A stretch of 64,000 nt of DNA from Cytobacillus oceanisediminis (GCF_022811925.1 NZ_CP065511.1:4837001-4901000), one strand, 5' to 3'; shown: positions 19,425-28,028, numbered from the stretch's first letter. A program made the numbers and translations. Notes: generated by a model not told the origin, from the letters alone.

Positions 19425-20432
19425 TCAGCTCTTAATCCAATTCACCAGAGGAATCCGGAGTTTTTTGATGGGAACCTCGGCAAATTCGAAAAAACCGCCC
19501 AGAAAACGCTCATGGTCATCAGATTGCCAGAGATACTTCTGCAGGCGCTCCTGAAGCACTAGCTTCTGCTGTTCAGAATCTGCGCCATAATAATTTTCTA
19601 CTGTTTCAAAATAATGGAGAGGAAATAATAGACGGGCGTAGTATAGCCGCCATGAGAAGGAGGATAATGGCACTACACTTTGATATTCCGATAAAAATTG
19701 GCGGAGATCCGGCTGATACGTTTTGATATTATGGAAGTATTTTTCTCTCGTCCATTCCGCCAAATCTCTGGATGAATGGTCAAATACCCAGTCAAATGGA
19801 TTTTTCATATAATAACTGTCTCCCCAGGTGGCCGATGTTAGTCTTATATGACAAACGGTTCCGCTGTCTGCCATTTCGGGTTCGTCATCAAGCTCTGTAT
19901 CCACAAGATATTGAATCGAATTTTCAGCCAGCCCCATATAGTATGGAAACGACTCTAAAAACATTCTCTCAAAATCATTTTCAGGTTTTTGGAAAAGCAT
20001 CTCATTCCACACCTTTTCCATTTGGTCCAGCCGCTGTTCCCAAAGCTGTTTCCACTGCCCGATTCTGCTCGTTTTTTTCACTGGAAAAGAAATGCTCCTG
20101 CCTCTGTAATGGAACTTTGCCAGCTTTCGCCCAAACTGATTTTGTTTTCTGCTCAGTGTATGCCGATTAACAAGAATGCAAAAGCGGCTATCGTTCCAAT
20201 CAATTGACTGTTTGCCTTCCTTCGTCTTCAAAAAAGTGCTTATGTTCCTATCCCCGTTATTGGAAAGGTGTTCAGCCATTTGGTCCAGTTCTTCGAGTTC
20301 TTCTTCATCTGTATGCCCCGCAGGCACAAGCAAATAGAGCTGTCCCTGTTTTCGGCACGCATCATATTTTCCGATTCTCATCGTATCCTCTGCTTCTATG
20401 CCAAATTGTTCTTTCAAAAGTGTTCTAAACAT
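19425..20432 (-). CDS. yutH: Spore coat-associated kinase-like protein YutH
   Basis: 335-residue protein of the YutH/CotS group, which has the aminoglycoside-phosphotransferase fold and associates with the spore coat. Aromatic-rich helical stretches, such as FERMFLESFPYYMGLAENSIQYL, and the late YFETVENYYG region fit the family. The usual kinase HGD catalytic motif is not visible; ICHIRLTSATWGDSYYMKNPFDWVFD occupies the equivalent zone, so catalysis is doubtful. ATG at 20432 has a GAGGTGG site. Mother-cell expression in sporulation is expected, but no promoter is clear. Confidence 0.8.
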   Translation of the reverse strand: MFRTLLKEQFGIEAEDTMRIGKYDACRKQGQLYLLVPAGHTDEEELEELDQMAEHLSNNGDRNISTFLKTKEGKQSIDWNDSRFCILVNRHTLSRKQNQFGRKLAKFHYRGRSISFPVKKTSRIGQWKQLWEQRLDQMEKVWNEMLFQKPENDFERMFLESFPYYMGLAENSIQYLVDTELDDEPEMADSGTVCHIRLTSATWGDSYYMKNPFDWVFDHSSRDLAEWTREKYFHNIKTYQPDLRQFLSEYQSVVPLSSFSWRLYYARLLFPLHYFETVENYYGADSEQQKLVLQERLQKYLWQSDDHERFLGGFFEFAEVPIKKLRIPLVNWIKS

Positions 20433-20689
20433 TATACCACCTCATTTTGGAGAGATCCTTATGGGATATATATGATAGAAGACTTTAAAACTTGTTGTTT
20501 TCTTGGATAAGACTGTGTACCATGGAAATGATATAGGAAATGAAATTTTTCCGTTTCAGCGGCAGCGGGCATATTTGATAAAAAAAGGGTATATACATAG
20601 TGAAAAGAATCTAAAAGTGCATAACACAGGACCTTACGCTGGGTCTGGACTTTTCCGCAATTATTTAATAACCAGAAAAGGTGAAGCCA

Positions 20690-21193
20690 ATGAGTGAAGA
20701 AAAAAAAGTAGTTAACGTTACAGAGCAGACAGCACGTAAATGGCTCCATGAAAGAGGAGTAGAAATTCAGGATATAGCTGATTTAGTGTTCTTCCTCCAA
20801 GAGAAATATCACCCCAATTTACAGATGAAAGATTGCATTTATAATGTTGAGCGTGTTTTATCAAAAAGAGAAGTCCAAAACGCCATTTTAACAGGCATTC
20901 AGCTTGATATGCTGGCCGAGGAAAAGAAGCTCTTAGAGCCGCTGCAGTCTATTATCGCTACAGATGAAGGTTTATACGGAGCGGATGAAGTATTGGCCTT
21001 ATCCATTGTAAACGTATATGGTTCCATCGGATTTACCAATTTTGGATATATCGATAAATTGAAGCCTGGCATTCTGAAGGATCTGAACGATAAGAGTTCA
21101 GGAAGATGCCATACCTTTCTCGATGATATTGTAGGAGCTATCGCTGCAGCCGCTTCGAGCAGACTGGCACATAGTGCCGAAAATGTGGAATAG
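20690..21193 (+). CDS. yutG: YutG, phosphatidylglycerophosphatase A family protein
   Basis: 167-residue soluble protein of the PgpA superfamily branch containing YutG. Helical, with the conserved C-terminal block GRCHTFLDDIVGAIAAAASSRL carrying the family's acidic residues. Unlike enterobacterial PgpA it has no clear membrane segment, so phosphatase activity on phosphatidylglycerophosphate is only an inference. ATG at 20690 follows AAAAGGTG. The 257-base gap upstream (20433-20689) holds no gene I can support. Confidence 0.75.
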   Translation: MSEEKKVVNVTEQTARKWLHERGVEIQDIADLVFFLQEKYHPNLQMKDCIYNVERVLSKREVQNAILTGIQLDMLAEEKKLLEPLQSIIATDEGLYGADEVLALSIVNVYGSIGFTNFGYIDKLKPGILKDLNDKSSGRCHTFLDDIVGAIAAAASSRLAHSAENVE

Positions 21194-21225
21194 AAAAGGA
21201 TGGAGAGCTATTCTCCATCCTTTTT
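21194..21225. terminator. Bidirectional terminator between yutG and yutF
   Basis: AAAAGGATGGAGA / TCTCCATCCTTTT stem with a short GCTAT loop between convergent genes. Confidence 0.85.
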
Positions 21226-21993
21226 CTACTTAAAGTCCCAATCCGCTAATGACTCTAGCACAAACTCAGGCTTTTTCTCATACCCCTTCAATAACTCTTT
21301 CGTTGTTACACCCGTATGGACAAGCAAGGTATCCATACCGGCATTCATTCCTGCTAAAATATCAGTATCATAGTTATCCCCAACCATCAGGGTTTCTTCC
21401 TTAGCTGTTCCCAGCACCTTTAAAGCCTGCTCCATGATAATCGATTCCGGCTTTCCGATAAATACAGGCAGTGTTTGTGTCGATACAGTGATGACAGAGG
21501 TTAGTGACCCATTACCCGGAAGCAGCCCTCTTTCTGTTGGAATGGCAATGTCTCCATTTGTGGAAATGAATGCTGCTCCATTCCGGACAGCCAGACAGGC
21601 GATGGATAGCTTTTCATAGTTAATCGAGCGGTCAATCCCCACCACAACGTAGTCCGCATGCTCCTCAGCAAAGCTTAGCCCCTTTTCAGCCAGCGCTTCC
21701 CGTATTCCTTCTTCTCCAATCACATATACAGAAGCATCTTTTTGCTGTTCATATATGTAGTTGGCAGTGGCCATGCTCGTTGTAAAAACCTGACCCTCTT
21801 CGGCAGGGATGCCAAACTTCACAAGCTTATCCGCCACCTGGGCTGGTGTTCTGGACGAATTATTCGTCACAAACAAATATGGCAGATCCAGTTCCCGAAG
21901 CTTATTGACAAAATCAGCTGCCTCACTGATCAGCTCTGTTCCTCGATACATGGTGCCATCTAAATCGATTAAGTAACCTTTATATTTTTTCAC
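21226..21993 (-). CDS. yutF: HAD-IIA family sugar-phosphate phosphatase YutF
   Basis: 255-residue HAD-superfamily hydrolase (NagD-like subclass IIA). Motif I GYLIDLDGTMYRG is at the N-terminus, motif II TNNSSRTP near residue 43, and motif III/IV ESLMVGDNYDTDILAG near 200. GTG at 21993 is chosen because GGGAG sits eight bases upstream and it reproduces the usual family start before KYKGYL; the ATG at 21999 is too close to that site. It is predicted to dephosphorylate small metabolites in the cytosol. Confidence 0.9.
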   Translation of the reverse strand: MKKYKGYLIDLDGTMYRGTELISEAADFVNKLRELDLPYLFVTNNSSRTPAQVADKLVKFGIPAEEGQVFTTSMATANYIYEQQKDASVYVIGEEGIREALAEKGLSFAEEHADYVVVGIDRSINYEKLSIACLAVRNGAAFISTNGDIAIPTERGLLPGNGSLTSVITVSTQTLPVFIGKPESIIMEQALKVLGTAKEETLMVGDNYDTDILAGMNAGMDTLLVHTGVTTKELLKGYEKKPEFVLESLADWDFK

Positions 21994-22176
21994 AGCCATC
22001 ACTCCCAAATGATCTATGCTTTTATTAGTTTCCCTATAAGTTTTGCTTTTCAACTTGGCTATCACCCATAAAAGCTATCTTAAAGGAACGTGGTGAATTG
22101 TGCAATTTTTCATGATTGCAGGGATTTAATAATGTGGTAATTCCCGCAAAAAAACTCCTTGAACAGGAGCCCTCGC

Positions 22177-22812
22177 TTAATCTTGCTTTATTATATAATG
22201 ACAGCATCCATCACCGGCTGCCATACAGGATTTGATATCAACATTATCAGCAGAAAGAAAATCTTTGATAAACTCTTTTTCAGACCTGCAGATTTGTTTA
22301 AATTCTTCTGCTGTTTCAATATATGGGCAATTAAACTCTTTGAGATGGACTTGGCCATCCTCTATTCGCACTTCCGGCATAAACCCTTCAAGCAGGAGGA
22401 GGTCCTCAAGAACTTGAAGCTTTTCTGAAAAAGATTTCCCGGCTGTCTGAATCTCATACTGCTGTACGAGACGGTTTTTTCTTCTGGAAAACAACTCTGT
22501 AATTAAATGGCCCTGCCCCATGTTTTTTAATTCTGTTAATAATTCAACACTTAGCTGCTTGTATTTTTTCGGAAACAGATCTTCTCCTTTTGCCGTTAGC
22601 TGATAAAGCTTTGAAGGGCGCCCTTTTGTTTGCCTCTGGATTGCAGACGTAATATAGCCATCTTTTTCGAGAGCCTGAATATGCTTTCTGACGGCCATTT
22701 CTGAAATTCCCAGCTCTTTGGCCATTTCCAGTATGGAAAGTTTTCCTGCTGTTTTGATTAACCTCAAGATCACTTCTTTTGTTGAGTTTTCTCCAACATG
22801 CATGACATTCAC
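22177..22812 (-). CDS. SufR-like winged-helix regulator with C-terminal cysteine cluster
   Basis: 211-residue transcriptional regulator. A winged helix spans residues 12-75 (LSILEMAKELGISEMAVRKHIQALEKDG, then GRPSKLYQLTAKG). The C-terminal domain ends in cysteines C162, C175, C196, C203 and C204, with spacings x12, x20 and x6. SufR-type repressors use a C-x12-C pair plus later cysteines to hold an Fe-S cluster, so this is a candidate Fe-S or redox sensor. Spacing beyond the first pair differs from what I recall for SufR. It lies between yutF and yutE, away from any suf operon in view. The exact start (22812 or 22803) is uncertain. Confidence 0.75.
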   Translation of the reverse strand: MNVMHVGENSTKEVILRLIKTAGKLSILEMAKELGISEMAVRKHIQALEKDGYITSAIQRQTKGRPSKLYQLTAKGEDLFPKKYKQLSVELLTELKNMGQGHLITELFSRRKNRLVQQYEIQTAGKSFSEKLQVLEDLLLLEGFMPEVRIEDGQVHLKEFNCPYIETAEEFKQICRSEKEFIKDFLSADNVDIKSCMAAGDGCCHYIIKQD

Positions 22813-22852
22813 CGCCCTTCTCTTTATTCTAGCCTAATATGCTCCCTAGGAA

Positions 22853-23090
22853 CAAAAGCGGAAGCGCCTTGATCAGATGAACTCCAACTAAAAACCGCCA
22901 CGTCCTGTGGCGAACGTTTAAGCCAGCACATCCTGTGCAAGTCCGACAGGCATAAGACGAATCACGCAGGAAACCTCCCAAAGCAAGCTTTGGTCGGGCG
23001 ATGAATCGCTGACGAAGCGTTCCTTGTCCTGATTTCTGGAGTGATTTGGCTTATGACCCGAGCGGCTAGGCGCTGGAGCTAGATGCAGAC
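22853..23090 (+). repeat. Dispersed GC-rich repeat, copy 2 (full length)
   Basis: About 240 bases from AAAAGCGGAAGCGCCTTG to GGCGCTGGAGCTAGATG. Internal blocks ACAGGCATAAGACGA and GGCTTATGACCCGAGCGGCT recur in the 28-kb copy. GCGCCT and AGGCGC at the ends are complementary. It lies between yutE and the SufR-like gene and contains no gene. Confidence 0.8.
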
Positions 23091-23145
23091 AACCTTTCCA
23101 CAGAGTTATTCATACAGTTCCATTTTATAGTTTCCTATACAGAGA

Positions 23146-23170
23146 AAAAGATCGGATTTCTCCGATCTTT
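23146..23170 (-). terminator. Terminator downstream of yutE
   Basis: AAAGATCGGA / TCCGATCTTT stem with a TTTC loop, overlapping the last codon of yutE. Confidence 0.75.
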
Positions 23171-23609
23171 ATTGAGGTTTAAAAGCAGAAACCGGTCCCA
23201 GTTCATTGATTAAATACTCCCTGACCCGGCCCGGAAACTCTTTAATCATGGGCATATGAATGCTTATAGCTGTTTTTAGCCCCTCATGATTGACGTCTGT
23301 GTAATTTTGGACGAGCATTTTACGATATGTAATGAATTGTTTAAAGCTTTCGCTCATTTCTTTGCTGATAACCTTTTCGTCATCAAGAATATCCACGATA
23401 TCATCGTAGCTGCCTGGATCCCTCATGATAAAGCCGTCTATCATCGTATTTCCAGTATCAAGGATAGCTTCGATCATAATTTGGGCAATCCGTTCCAAGG
23501 CTGCCTTTTCAATAGGGGATGTCCACTCTTTCACTTCTTCAAAAAGGGAGATTTGCTGTTCCAGATAACTAAGTGTGTCTTCGATCTTTTCCCTGTCTAC
23601 GAAATACAT
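23169..23609 (-). CDS. yutE: YutE, DUF86/HepT-like HEPN-fold protein
   Basis: 146-residue helical protein of the DUF86 (UPF0331) family, to which the HepT toxin of the HepT-MntA systems belongs. Conserved segment ILDTGNTMIDGFIMRDPGSYDDIVD is near residue 54. HepT toxins need an R-x4-H-x-Y RNase motif; here the equivalent YRKMLVQNY has no histidine, so RNase activity is unlikely. No nucleotidyltransferase antitoxin is adjacent, and the gene belongs to the conserved chromosomal backbone. It ends 15 bases before the EAL gene's stop. Confidence 0.8.
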   Translation of the reverse strand: MYFVDREKIEDTLSYLEQQISLFEEVKEWTSPIEKAALERIAQIMIEAILDTGNTMIDGFIMRDPGSYDDIVDILDDEKVISKEMSESFKQFITYRKMLVQNYTDVNHEGLKTAISIHMPMIKEFPGRVREYLINELGPVSAFKPQ

Positions 23610-23624
23610 AATGCTTCCTTCCTC

Positions 23625-24941
23625 CTATGAAGATTTCAGGCTCTTGGTTAAAGTATCCGGCCGAGCGTAGAAATATCCCTGAGCTAAATCGACATTGTTT
23701 CTGGAGAGAACCGATGCCTCCCCTTCACTTTCAATTCCCTCGGCAACCACCAGTGAACCAGCTTCTTTCGCCACTAAAAGAAGACCCTTCAGCATGGATT
23801 CTTTTACCCTGTTCGTATCAATGCCTTTAATGACGGAACGGTCGATTTTTATAATATCCGGCATAATCTCACTTATGGAATTTAAACTGGCATAACCTGC
23901 ACCGGTGTCATCCACAGCCACCCGAAATCCTAATGTTCTTAATACCTTTATATTGTATATAAAGTTTTCAATACCTTCAATGGGATCACGTTCAGTAATT
24001 TCAAGTGTGATCTGCTCAGGGGGAATATTTTTATAGCCGGTGAGCATTTTCTTTACATCCCTGACAAACCTTTCATTCCCTATTGTAATCGGGGTGAAGT
24101 TAATAAATATATCCTGGGTGCAGCCTGTCTTGGTTATCTGTTCAAGTGTTTTTTCAAGTACGATAAGCTCCAGATCATAAAGGCTGCCCGTCTGCCGCGC
24201 AATGGTAAAAAGCTGTAGAGGGCTTTCCAGGGAAGTGCCGCTCGGACCTCTTGTGAGCATTTCCCATGCCTTTACCTCGCCTGTAGCCACATTAATAATT
24301 GGCTGCGCCAGCATTCTGATATCCTTTTTAGCTACAATCTTATTTATTTTGTACATCATTTCATTAAACTCGGATCTGACCCTTTTTTCGGCCATTGCGA
24401 GTGCATGCTGATGGGCTTTGTAAACTGCTTCCTGAACAGACGAATAATACTTCTTTTCAACAAACATATATCCCGCATCAATAATCGGCTTTATATGTGG
24501 TGTATCATTATGTATGTATTTTTCAGCTTCCCTGACAATTTTTTTCAGTGTTTGATCAATTTCTGTCACACAATCCCTGCTATGGTCCACATTCAATATC
24601 AAGGCAAGGCCATCGCTATAATGATCATGCACGATAATAATTTGATTATCTTCAAGTTCCCGCTGAATGACAGCCAAAAATATTTTCTTGATGTATTTTA
24701 TAAACTGTCTGAAAGAAAGCTCACCCAGCTGTTCGGACAGGTTTTGCCAATTTTTAAAATTAAAAACAGCTACGGCCACTTCAAAACCTTGTTTCAGCGC
24801 CAGATTTACTCCTTCTGCAACCGGGTCACGAATAATGAATTGGGGAGGGAAATACTTTATCTTATTTAAAGGAAGCATAAGTTTGCCCCAATTTCCAATC
24901 GGCTTAAATCTTTTTAAGAAATGGTGGACCATACCTTTCAT
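23625..24941 (-). CDS. Degenerate GGDEF plus EAL c-di-GMP phosphodiesterase
   Basis: 438-residue cytosolic protein. Residues about 45-190 look like a GGDEF domain whose active motif has decayed to YSDGL (108-112), so cyclase activity is unlikely. Residues 200-432 are a full EAL domain with EML (227), N281, E314, DD at 344-345, K365, E401 and QGYFYARP (Q421), the residues needed for metal-dependent c-di-GMP cleavage. It should therefore lower c-di-GMP, with the GGDEF remnant as a possible GTP sensor. No membrane segment is seen. It precedes yutE by 15 bases and is probably cotranscribed with it. Start 24941 or 24932. Confidence 0.85.
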   Translation of the reverse strand: MKGMVHHFLKRFKPIGNWGKLMLPLNKIKYFPPQFIIRDPVAEGVNLALKQGFEVAVAVFNFKNWQNLSEQLGELSFRQFIKYIKKIFLAVIQRELEDNQIIIVHDHYSDGLALILNVDHSRDCVTEIDQTLKKIVREAEKYIHNDTPHIKPIIDAGYMFVEKKYYSSVQEAVYKAHQHALAMAEKRVRSEFNEMMYKINKIVAKKDIRMLAQPIINVATGEVKAWEMLTRGPSGTSLESPLQLFTIARQTGSLYDLELIVLEKTLEQITKTGCTQDIFINFTPITIGNERFVRDVKKMLTGYKNIPPEQITLEITERDPIEGIENFIYNIKVLRTLGFRVAVDDTGAGYASLNSISEIMPDIIKIDRSVIKGIDTNRVKESMLKGLLLVAKEAGSLVVAEGIESEGEASVLSRNNVDLAQGYFYARPDTLTKSLKSS

Positions 24942-25133
24942 TCCTCTCAGGTGCCAACTTTATTTTTAAATTGCCTATAAGCCTTTATTACTATGCTACC
25001 CTACCAGCTATTGTATCGCAATATTTTGAATTTAGTTTTTTTTCCTTCAATAGAAAAAAATATATATTCAGCCAATCAAGGGTGAAAAGAGAAAAAAGAA
25101 TCATCCCCTTCGAACATAAACTTAACAAGGACA

Positions 25134-25142
25134 TGCTATAAT
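25134..25142 (+). promoter_or_regulatory. Extended -10 promoter of the DUF3055 gene
   Basis: TGCTATAAT is a perfect extended -10, 31 bases upstream of the start codon; the -35 region is poor, as is usual for extended -10 promoters. Confidence 0.55.
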
Positions 25143-25173
25143 CGGTATATAAAACAACTAAGGAGTGTTATAT

Positions 25174-25440
25174 TTGGCAGAACGCTTTTTCTTATATGAT
25201 GATCTCGAAGATACAAAAACCAGATTTGTCAGCTTTATGGGAGAAAACCAGCGATTCGATTTGGCTATTGTTCGTTCCGATCGCTATTACGGCAAACAAT
25301 TGGTCCTTGATATCCAGGGAAGCCGATTTGCCATTATTGGAGAAGATGATTTAAAGGAAGAAGGCTATCTTGAACATGTATTTCAGCTTTCTGAGGAAGA
25401 TGCAGAGGAGCTTAAGTCATTTCTGATGGAAATCGTTTAA
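25174..25440 (+). CDS. DUF3055 family protein
   Basis: 88-residue protein of the DUF3055 family, conserved in Bacillales, function unknown. Characteristic block FLYDDLEDTKTRFVSFMGE followed by DLAIVRSDRYYGKQLVLD. TTG at 25174 is chosen because AAGGAG ends eight bases upstream; the GTG at 25165 lies inside that site. It has its own promoter and terminator. Confidence 0.8.
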   Translation: MAERFFLYDDLEDTKTRFVSFMGENQRFDLAIVRSDRYYGKQLVLDIQGSRFAIIGEDDLKEEGYLEHVFQLSEEDAEELKSFLMEIV

Positions 25441-25462
25441 TATACGATAATAAACAGATACT

Positions 25463-25496
25463 AAGGGGGAACCTATTTTGGTGGGTTCTCCTTTTT
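25463..25496 (+). terminator. Terminator after the DUF3055 gene
   Basis: AGGGGGAACC / GGTTCTCCTT stem with one G-U pair, followed by a T-run. Confidence 0.75.
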
Positions 25497-25542
25497 CTTC
25501 TTTAAAGACCCTGCTGCATATAACTTCCTAAGGAGTGATAGC

Positions 25543-25830
25543 ATGGACGATAAAGAAAGACGCACATACACCGATTTCTCAAATGTGGAAACGCAAAGGA
25601 ATTTCCTTATTCCCGAGGACTTGCCTGAAGGTGCCTATGGCTCTCCCAGAAATGCGGATGAGCCGGTAGAGAACAAAAGCACCCCATGGCGAGAGGGCCA
25701 GCGCTATTACAGTGCCTTCAATTATGAGTTTAAGTCCCTTCACCAAAACTTGCCGCGGCAAATGCCAGGGGCGCACCCGCCGCATGATGACCCTGATAAA
25801 AACGAAGAACCGCCATATACAGAGACTTAA
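25543..25830 (+). CDS. Small acidic, proline-rich cytosolic protein of unknown function
   Basis: 95-residue hydrophilic protein, rich in Pro, Glu, Asp and Arg and without hydrophobic segments, so probably largely disordered. Motifs such as YTDFSNVETQRNFLIPEDLPEG and HPPHDDPDKNEEPPY are seen. I recall similar short proteins next to yutD in other Bacillaceae but cannot name the family. ATG at 25543 follows AAGGAG. The last bases overlap the start of dispersed repeat copy 3. Confidence 0.6.
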   Translation: MDDKERRTYTDFSNVETQRNFLIPEDLPEGAYGSPRNADEPVENKSTPWREGQRYYSAFNYEFKSLHQNLPRQMPGAHPPHDDPDKNEEPPYTET

Positions 25831-25877
25831 AAAAAGCGCAAGCACATTCAAGGGGGCAGGCGCTGGAGCCAGACAGT
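25829..25877 (+). repeat. Dispersed GC-rich repeat, copy 3 (mini)
   Basis: AAAAAGCGCAAGC...GGCAGGCGCTGGAGCCAGACAG keeps only the two ends of the family, joined across about 15 bases. Confidence 0.65.
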
Positions 25878-25883
25878 TTTTCA

Positions 25884-25915
25884 AAAAAGGGCAGGGTTTC
25901 ACCCAGCCCTTTTTA
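25884..25915. terminator. Bidirectional terminator downstream of yutD
   Basis: AAAAAGGGC-A-GGGT / ACCC-A-GCCCTTTTT hairpin between the convergent 25.5-kb gene and yutD. Confidence 0.75.
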
Positions 25916-26188
25916 GCTTTTCACTTTTTTCACAACAAAATAGGCACATCCGAAATTACAGAATTCATAAAGATATTCTGTAAGTGTGCTGATTTTTGTA
26001 TCAAATGAAGCCTTCTGGTTCTGATCATCGAAAAAACCGCGGAGACGAAGCTGTCCATATCCCCAGTCCCCAACAATATAGTCATATCTGGATAAAATTT
26101 CGCTATATCTCCCCCGAAATGCTTCCTCATTGAAACCATTCCGTTCTTCCTGAATTAATTCATAACAAACATTATTAATGCAAACCAT
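25913..26188 (-). CDS. yutD: YutD family protein
   Basis: 91-residue DUF1027 protein. It carries the conserved blocks GFNEEAFRGRYSEILSRYDYIVGDWGY, spanning residues 17-43, and CNFGCAYFV at the C-terminus. ATG at 26188 has AGAGGTG seven bases upstream; longer in-frame starts lack a ribosome site. Function unknown; cytosolic. Position next to yutC and yutE is as in B. subtilis. Confidence 0.85.
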   Translation of the reverse strand: MVCINNVCYELIQEERNGFNEEAFRGRYSEILSRYDYIVGDWGYGQLRLRGFFDDQNQKASFDTKISTLTEYLYEFCNFGCAYFVVKKVKS

Positions 26189-26354
26189 TTTTTCACCTCT
26201 TCTTAAGAGCATATGTACCAGTATTATATTGGAAATAACAGGATATGAAAACAAACCAATGAATTGTCCTAATTAAATTATAACTGATTCCCCATCAATT
26301 ACTAAGAGAAAAAAATTCAGCCGTGGCAATTCTATAGATGAGGAGGTGTCTATA

Positions 26355-27041
26355 GTGAAAAAATCACTAATTATTCTTGGCATTAGCGGCGTGGCTGCAC
26401 TGACTGCCTGTCAAAACAATGCCGCAAAAGAAGATATTTATGAAGAAACCGGTAACACAATAAATGTAAATGACCAGCGTGCCGATTTGTATAATAGAGA
26501 TATGGGCAACGGCCGAAATGGCCGAAACAATGTCAGCGAAGACTTTGGATATGTCCGCCATCAAAAAAGCCCAATCATGGGAGACAACGTTTCAGCGGAC
26601 CATTATGCTGCTATTGACCGTGAACAGGTGGCAGATATTATTGGGAAATATTGCACTGAAGTGCCGAATGTGGATGATATCTCCACACTTGTTACAGACG
26701 AAGAAGTCCTGATCGTATATAACACTGACACCGAAAATCGCAATCAGACAGCTGATCAGGTTAAAAAGATGGCCATGTCTGTTGTTCCAAGATGGTATCA
26801 TGTCTATGTAAGTGATGATACATCCTTAAGAAAAAATGTTGAAAACTATGCAACGGTTGATTCCGATGGCCGAAATGCTGAAAATGGCATCAACCAATTA
26901 ATTAAACAAATGCTTAAATCTCCTCAAGGAGAAAGAATGAGTGAAAGTGAAAATGAAAACGGTGAAATGCAAGGCGAAAGAAACGATGATATGGATAAAG
27001 ATGATCTCGGGGAAAACGTCAAGAAAGCAGGGAACCGTTAA
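26355..27041 (+). CDS. yutC: YhcN/YlaJ-type sporulation lipoprotein YutC
   Basis: About 228-residue lipoprotein. The lipobox LTAC near residue 19 follows a short signal peptide, so the mature protein is lipid-anchored. The YhcN/YlaJ domain, with ADQVKKMAMSVVPRWYHVYVSDD near residue 135, is typical of spore cortex/membrane lipoproteins. The C-terminus is very acidic and Asn/Glu-rich. GTG at 26355 is chosen from the GAGGAGGTG site eight bases upstream. Forespore or mother-cell expression is expected but no sigma promoter was identified with certainty. Confidence 0.8.
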   Translation: MKKSLIILGISGVAALTACQNNAAKEDIYEETGNTINVNDQRADLYNRDMGNGRNGRNNVSEDFGYVRHQKSPIMGDNVSADHYAAIDREQVADIIGKYCTEVPNVDDISTLVTDEEVLIVYNTDTENRNQTADQVKKMAMSVVPRWYHVYVSDDTSLRKNVENYATVDSDGRNAENGINQLIKQMLKSPQGERMSESENENGEMQGERNDDMDKDDLGENVKKAGNR

Positions 27042-27057
27042 TCATTCAGCAGTATGA

Positions 27058-27093
27058 AAAAAGAGTCCAGCGATGGCGCTGAACTCTTTTTTT
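27058..27093. terminator. Bidirectional terminator between yutC and lipA
   Basis: AAAAAAGAGTCCAGCG / CGCTGAACTCTTTTTT stem with one mismatch between convergent genes. Confidence 0.8.
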
Positions 27094-27097
27094 CATC

Positions 27098-28015
27098 TTA
27101 TGCTTCCTGAATTTCCTTTTCTCCCATAAGCTGCTTTTGCTTAGATGCGGCATTTACCTGCTCATCAGCATGATAGGAAGAGCGGACAAGCGGGCCTGCT
27201 TCACAATGGCTGAATCCTTTGCTCATTGCAATGTCCTTCAGCTCCTGGAATTCTTCAGGTGAATAGTATTTCAAAACCTTAAGATGTTTCTTGGATGGCT
27301 GCAGATACTGCCCTATTGTCATAATATCAACATCATGAGCACGCAGATCATCCATTACCGCAATTATTTCCTCTTTTGTTTCGCCAAGCCCGATCATCAA
27401 GCTGGATTTTGTAGGAATATCTGGCTGCATCTCTTTTGCACGCTTTAAAAATTCAAGAGAGCGCTTATATTTTGCACGCGCTCTTACTCTTGGAGTCAGG
27501 CGCTCAACTGTTTCGATGTTGTGGTTAAGAATATCAGGTCGGGCATCCATAAGCATTTTCAGGTTATCATACACACCGCCCATGTCTGAAGGCAATACTT
27601 CAATCGTAGTGAACGGGCTTTTTCTTCTGATGGCACGGACCGTTTCTGCGAAAACAGCAGCACCGCCGTCCTTTAAGTCATCTCTTGCTACAGCTGTTAC
27701 CACTGCATGCTTTAAGTTCATTAGCGCTACGGAATCTGCCACGCGTTCCGGCTCCTGAAGATCCAATTCAGTTGGCAGGCCCGTTTTGACTGCACAAAAA
27801 CGGCAGGCACGCGTACAAACATCCCCAAGAATCATGAACGTAGCAGTTCTTCTTACTGCCCAGCACTCATGAATGTTGGGGCACTTAGCCTCTTCACAAA
27901 CAGTATGCAGATTCTTTTCCCTCATCATTTTTTTAAGACCAGTATAATTTTCATTCGTGTTTAACTTTATTTTCAGCCATTCCGGCTTGCGCAAGTACTC
28001 CTCTTTTTTGCTCAT
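27098..28015 (-). CDS. lipA: Lipoyl synthase
   Basis: 305-residue radical SAM enzyme that inserts two sulfurs into octanoyl groups to make lipoyl cofactors for 2-oxoacid dehydrogenases and GcvH. Auxiliary-cluster motif [12 protein letters not shown] is near residue 40 and the radical SAM motif [10 protein letters not shown] near 67. The C-terminal RSSYHA supplies the serine that ligates the auxiliary cluster. ATG at 28015 has AAGGAG seven bases upstream; a long in-frame N-terminal extension falls inside repeat DNA and is discarded. Confidence 0.97.
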   Translation of the reverse strand: MSKKEEYLRKPEWLKIKLNTNENYTGLKKMMREKNLHTVCEEAKCPNIHECWAVRRTATFMILGDVCTRACRFCAVKTGLPTELDLQEPERVADSVALMNLKHAVVTAVARDDLKDGGAAVFAETVRAIRRKSPFTTIEVLPSDMGGVYDNLKMLMDARPDILNHNIETVERLTPRVRARAKYKRSLEFLKRAKEMQPDIPTKSSLMIGLGETKEEIIAVMDDLRAHDVDIMTIGQYLQPSKKHLKVLKYYSPEEFQELKDIAMSKGFSHCEAGPLVRSSYHADEQVNAASKQKQLMGEKEIQEA

Positions 28016-28028
28016 TTTCCCACTCCTT

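Noticed and set aside
20503..20697. 64-residue plus-strand open frame before yutG
   Set aside because: No ribosome site and no recognisable composition; overlaps the yutG start. Treated as intergenic.
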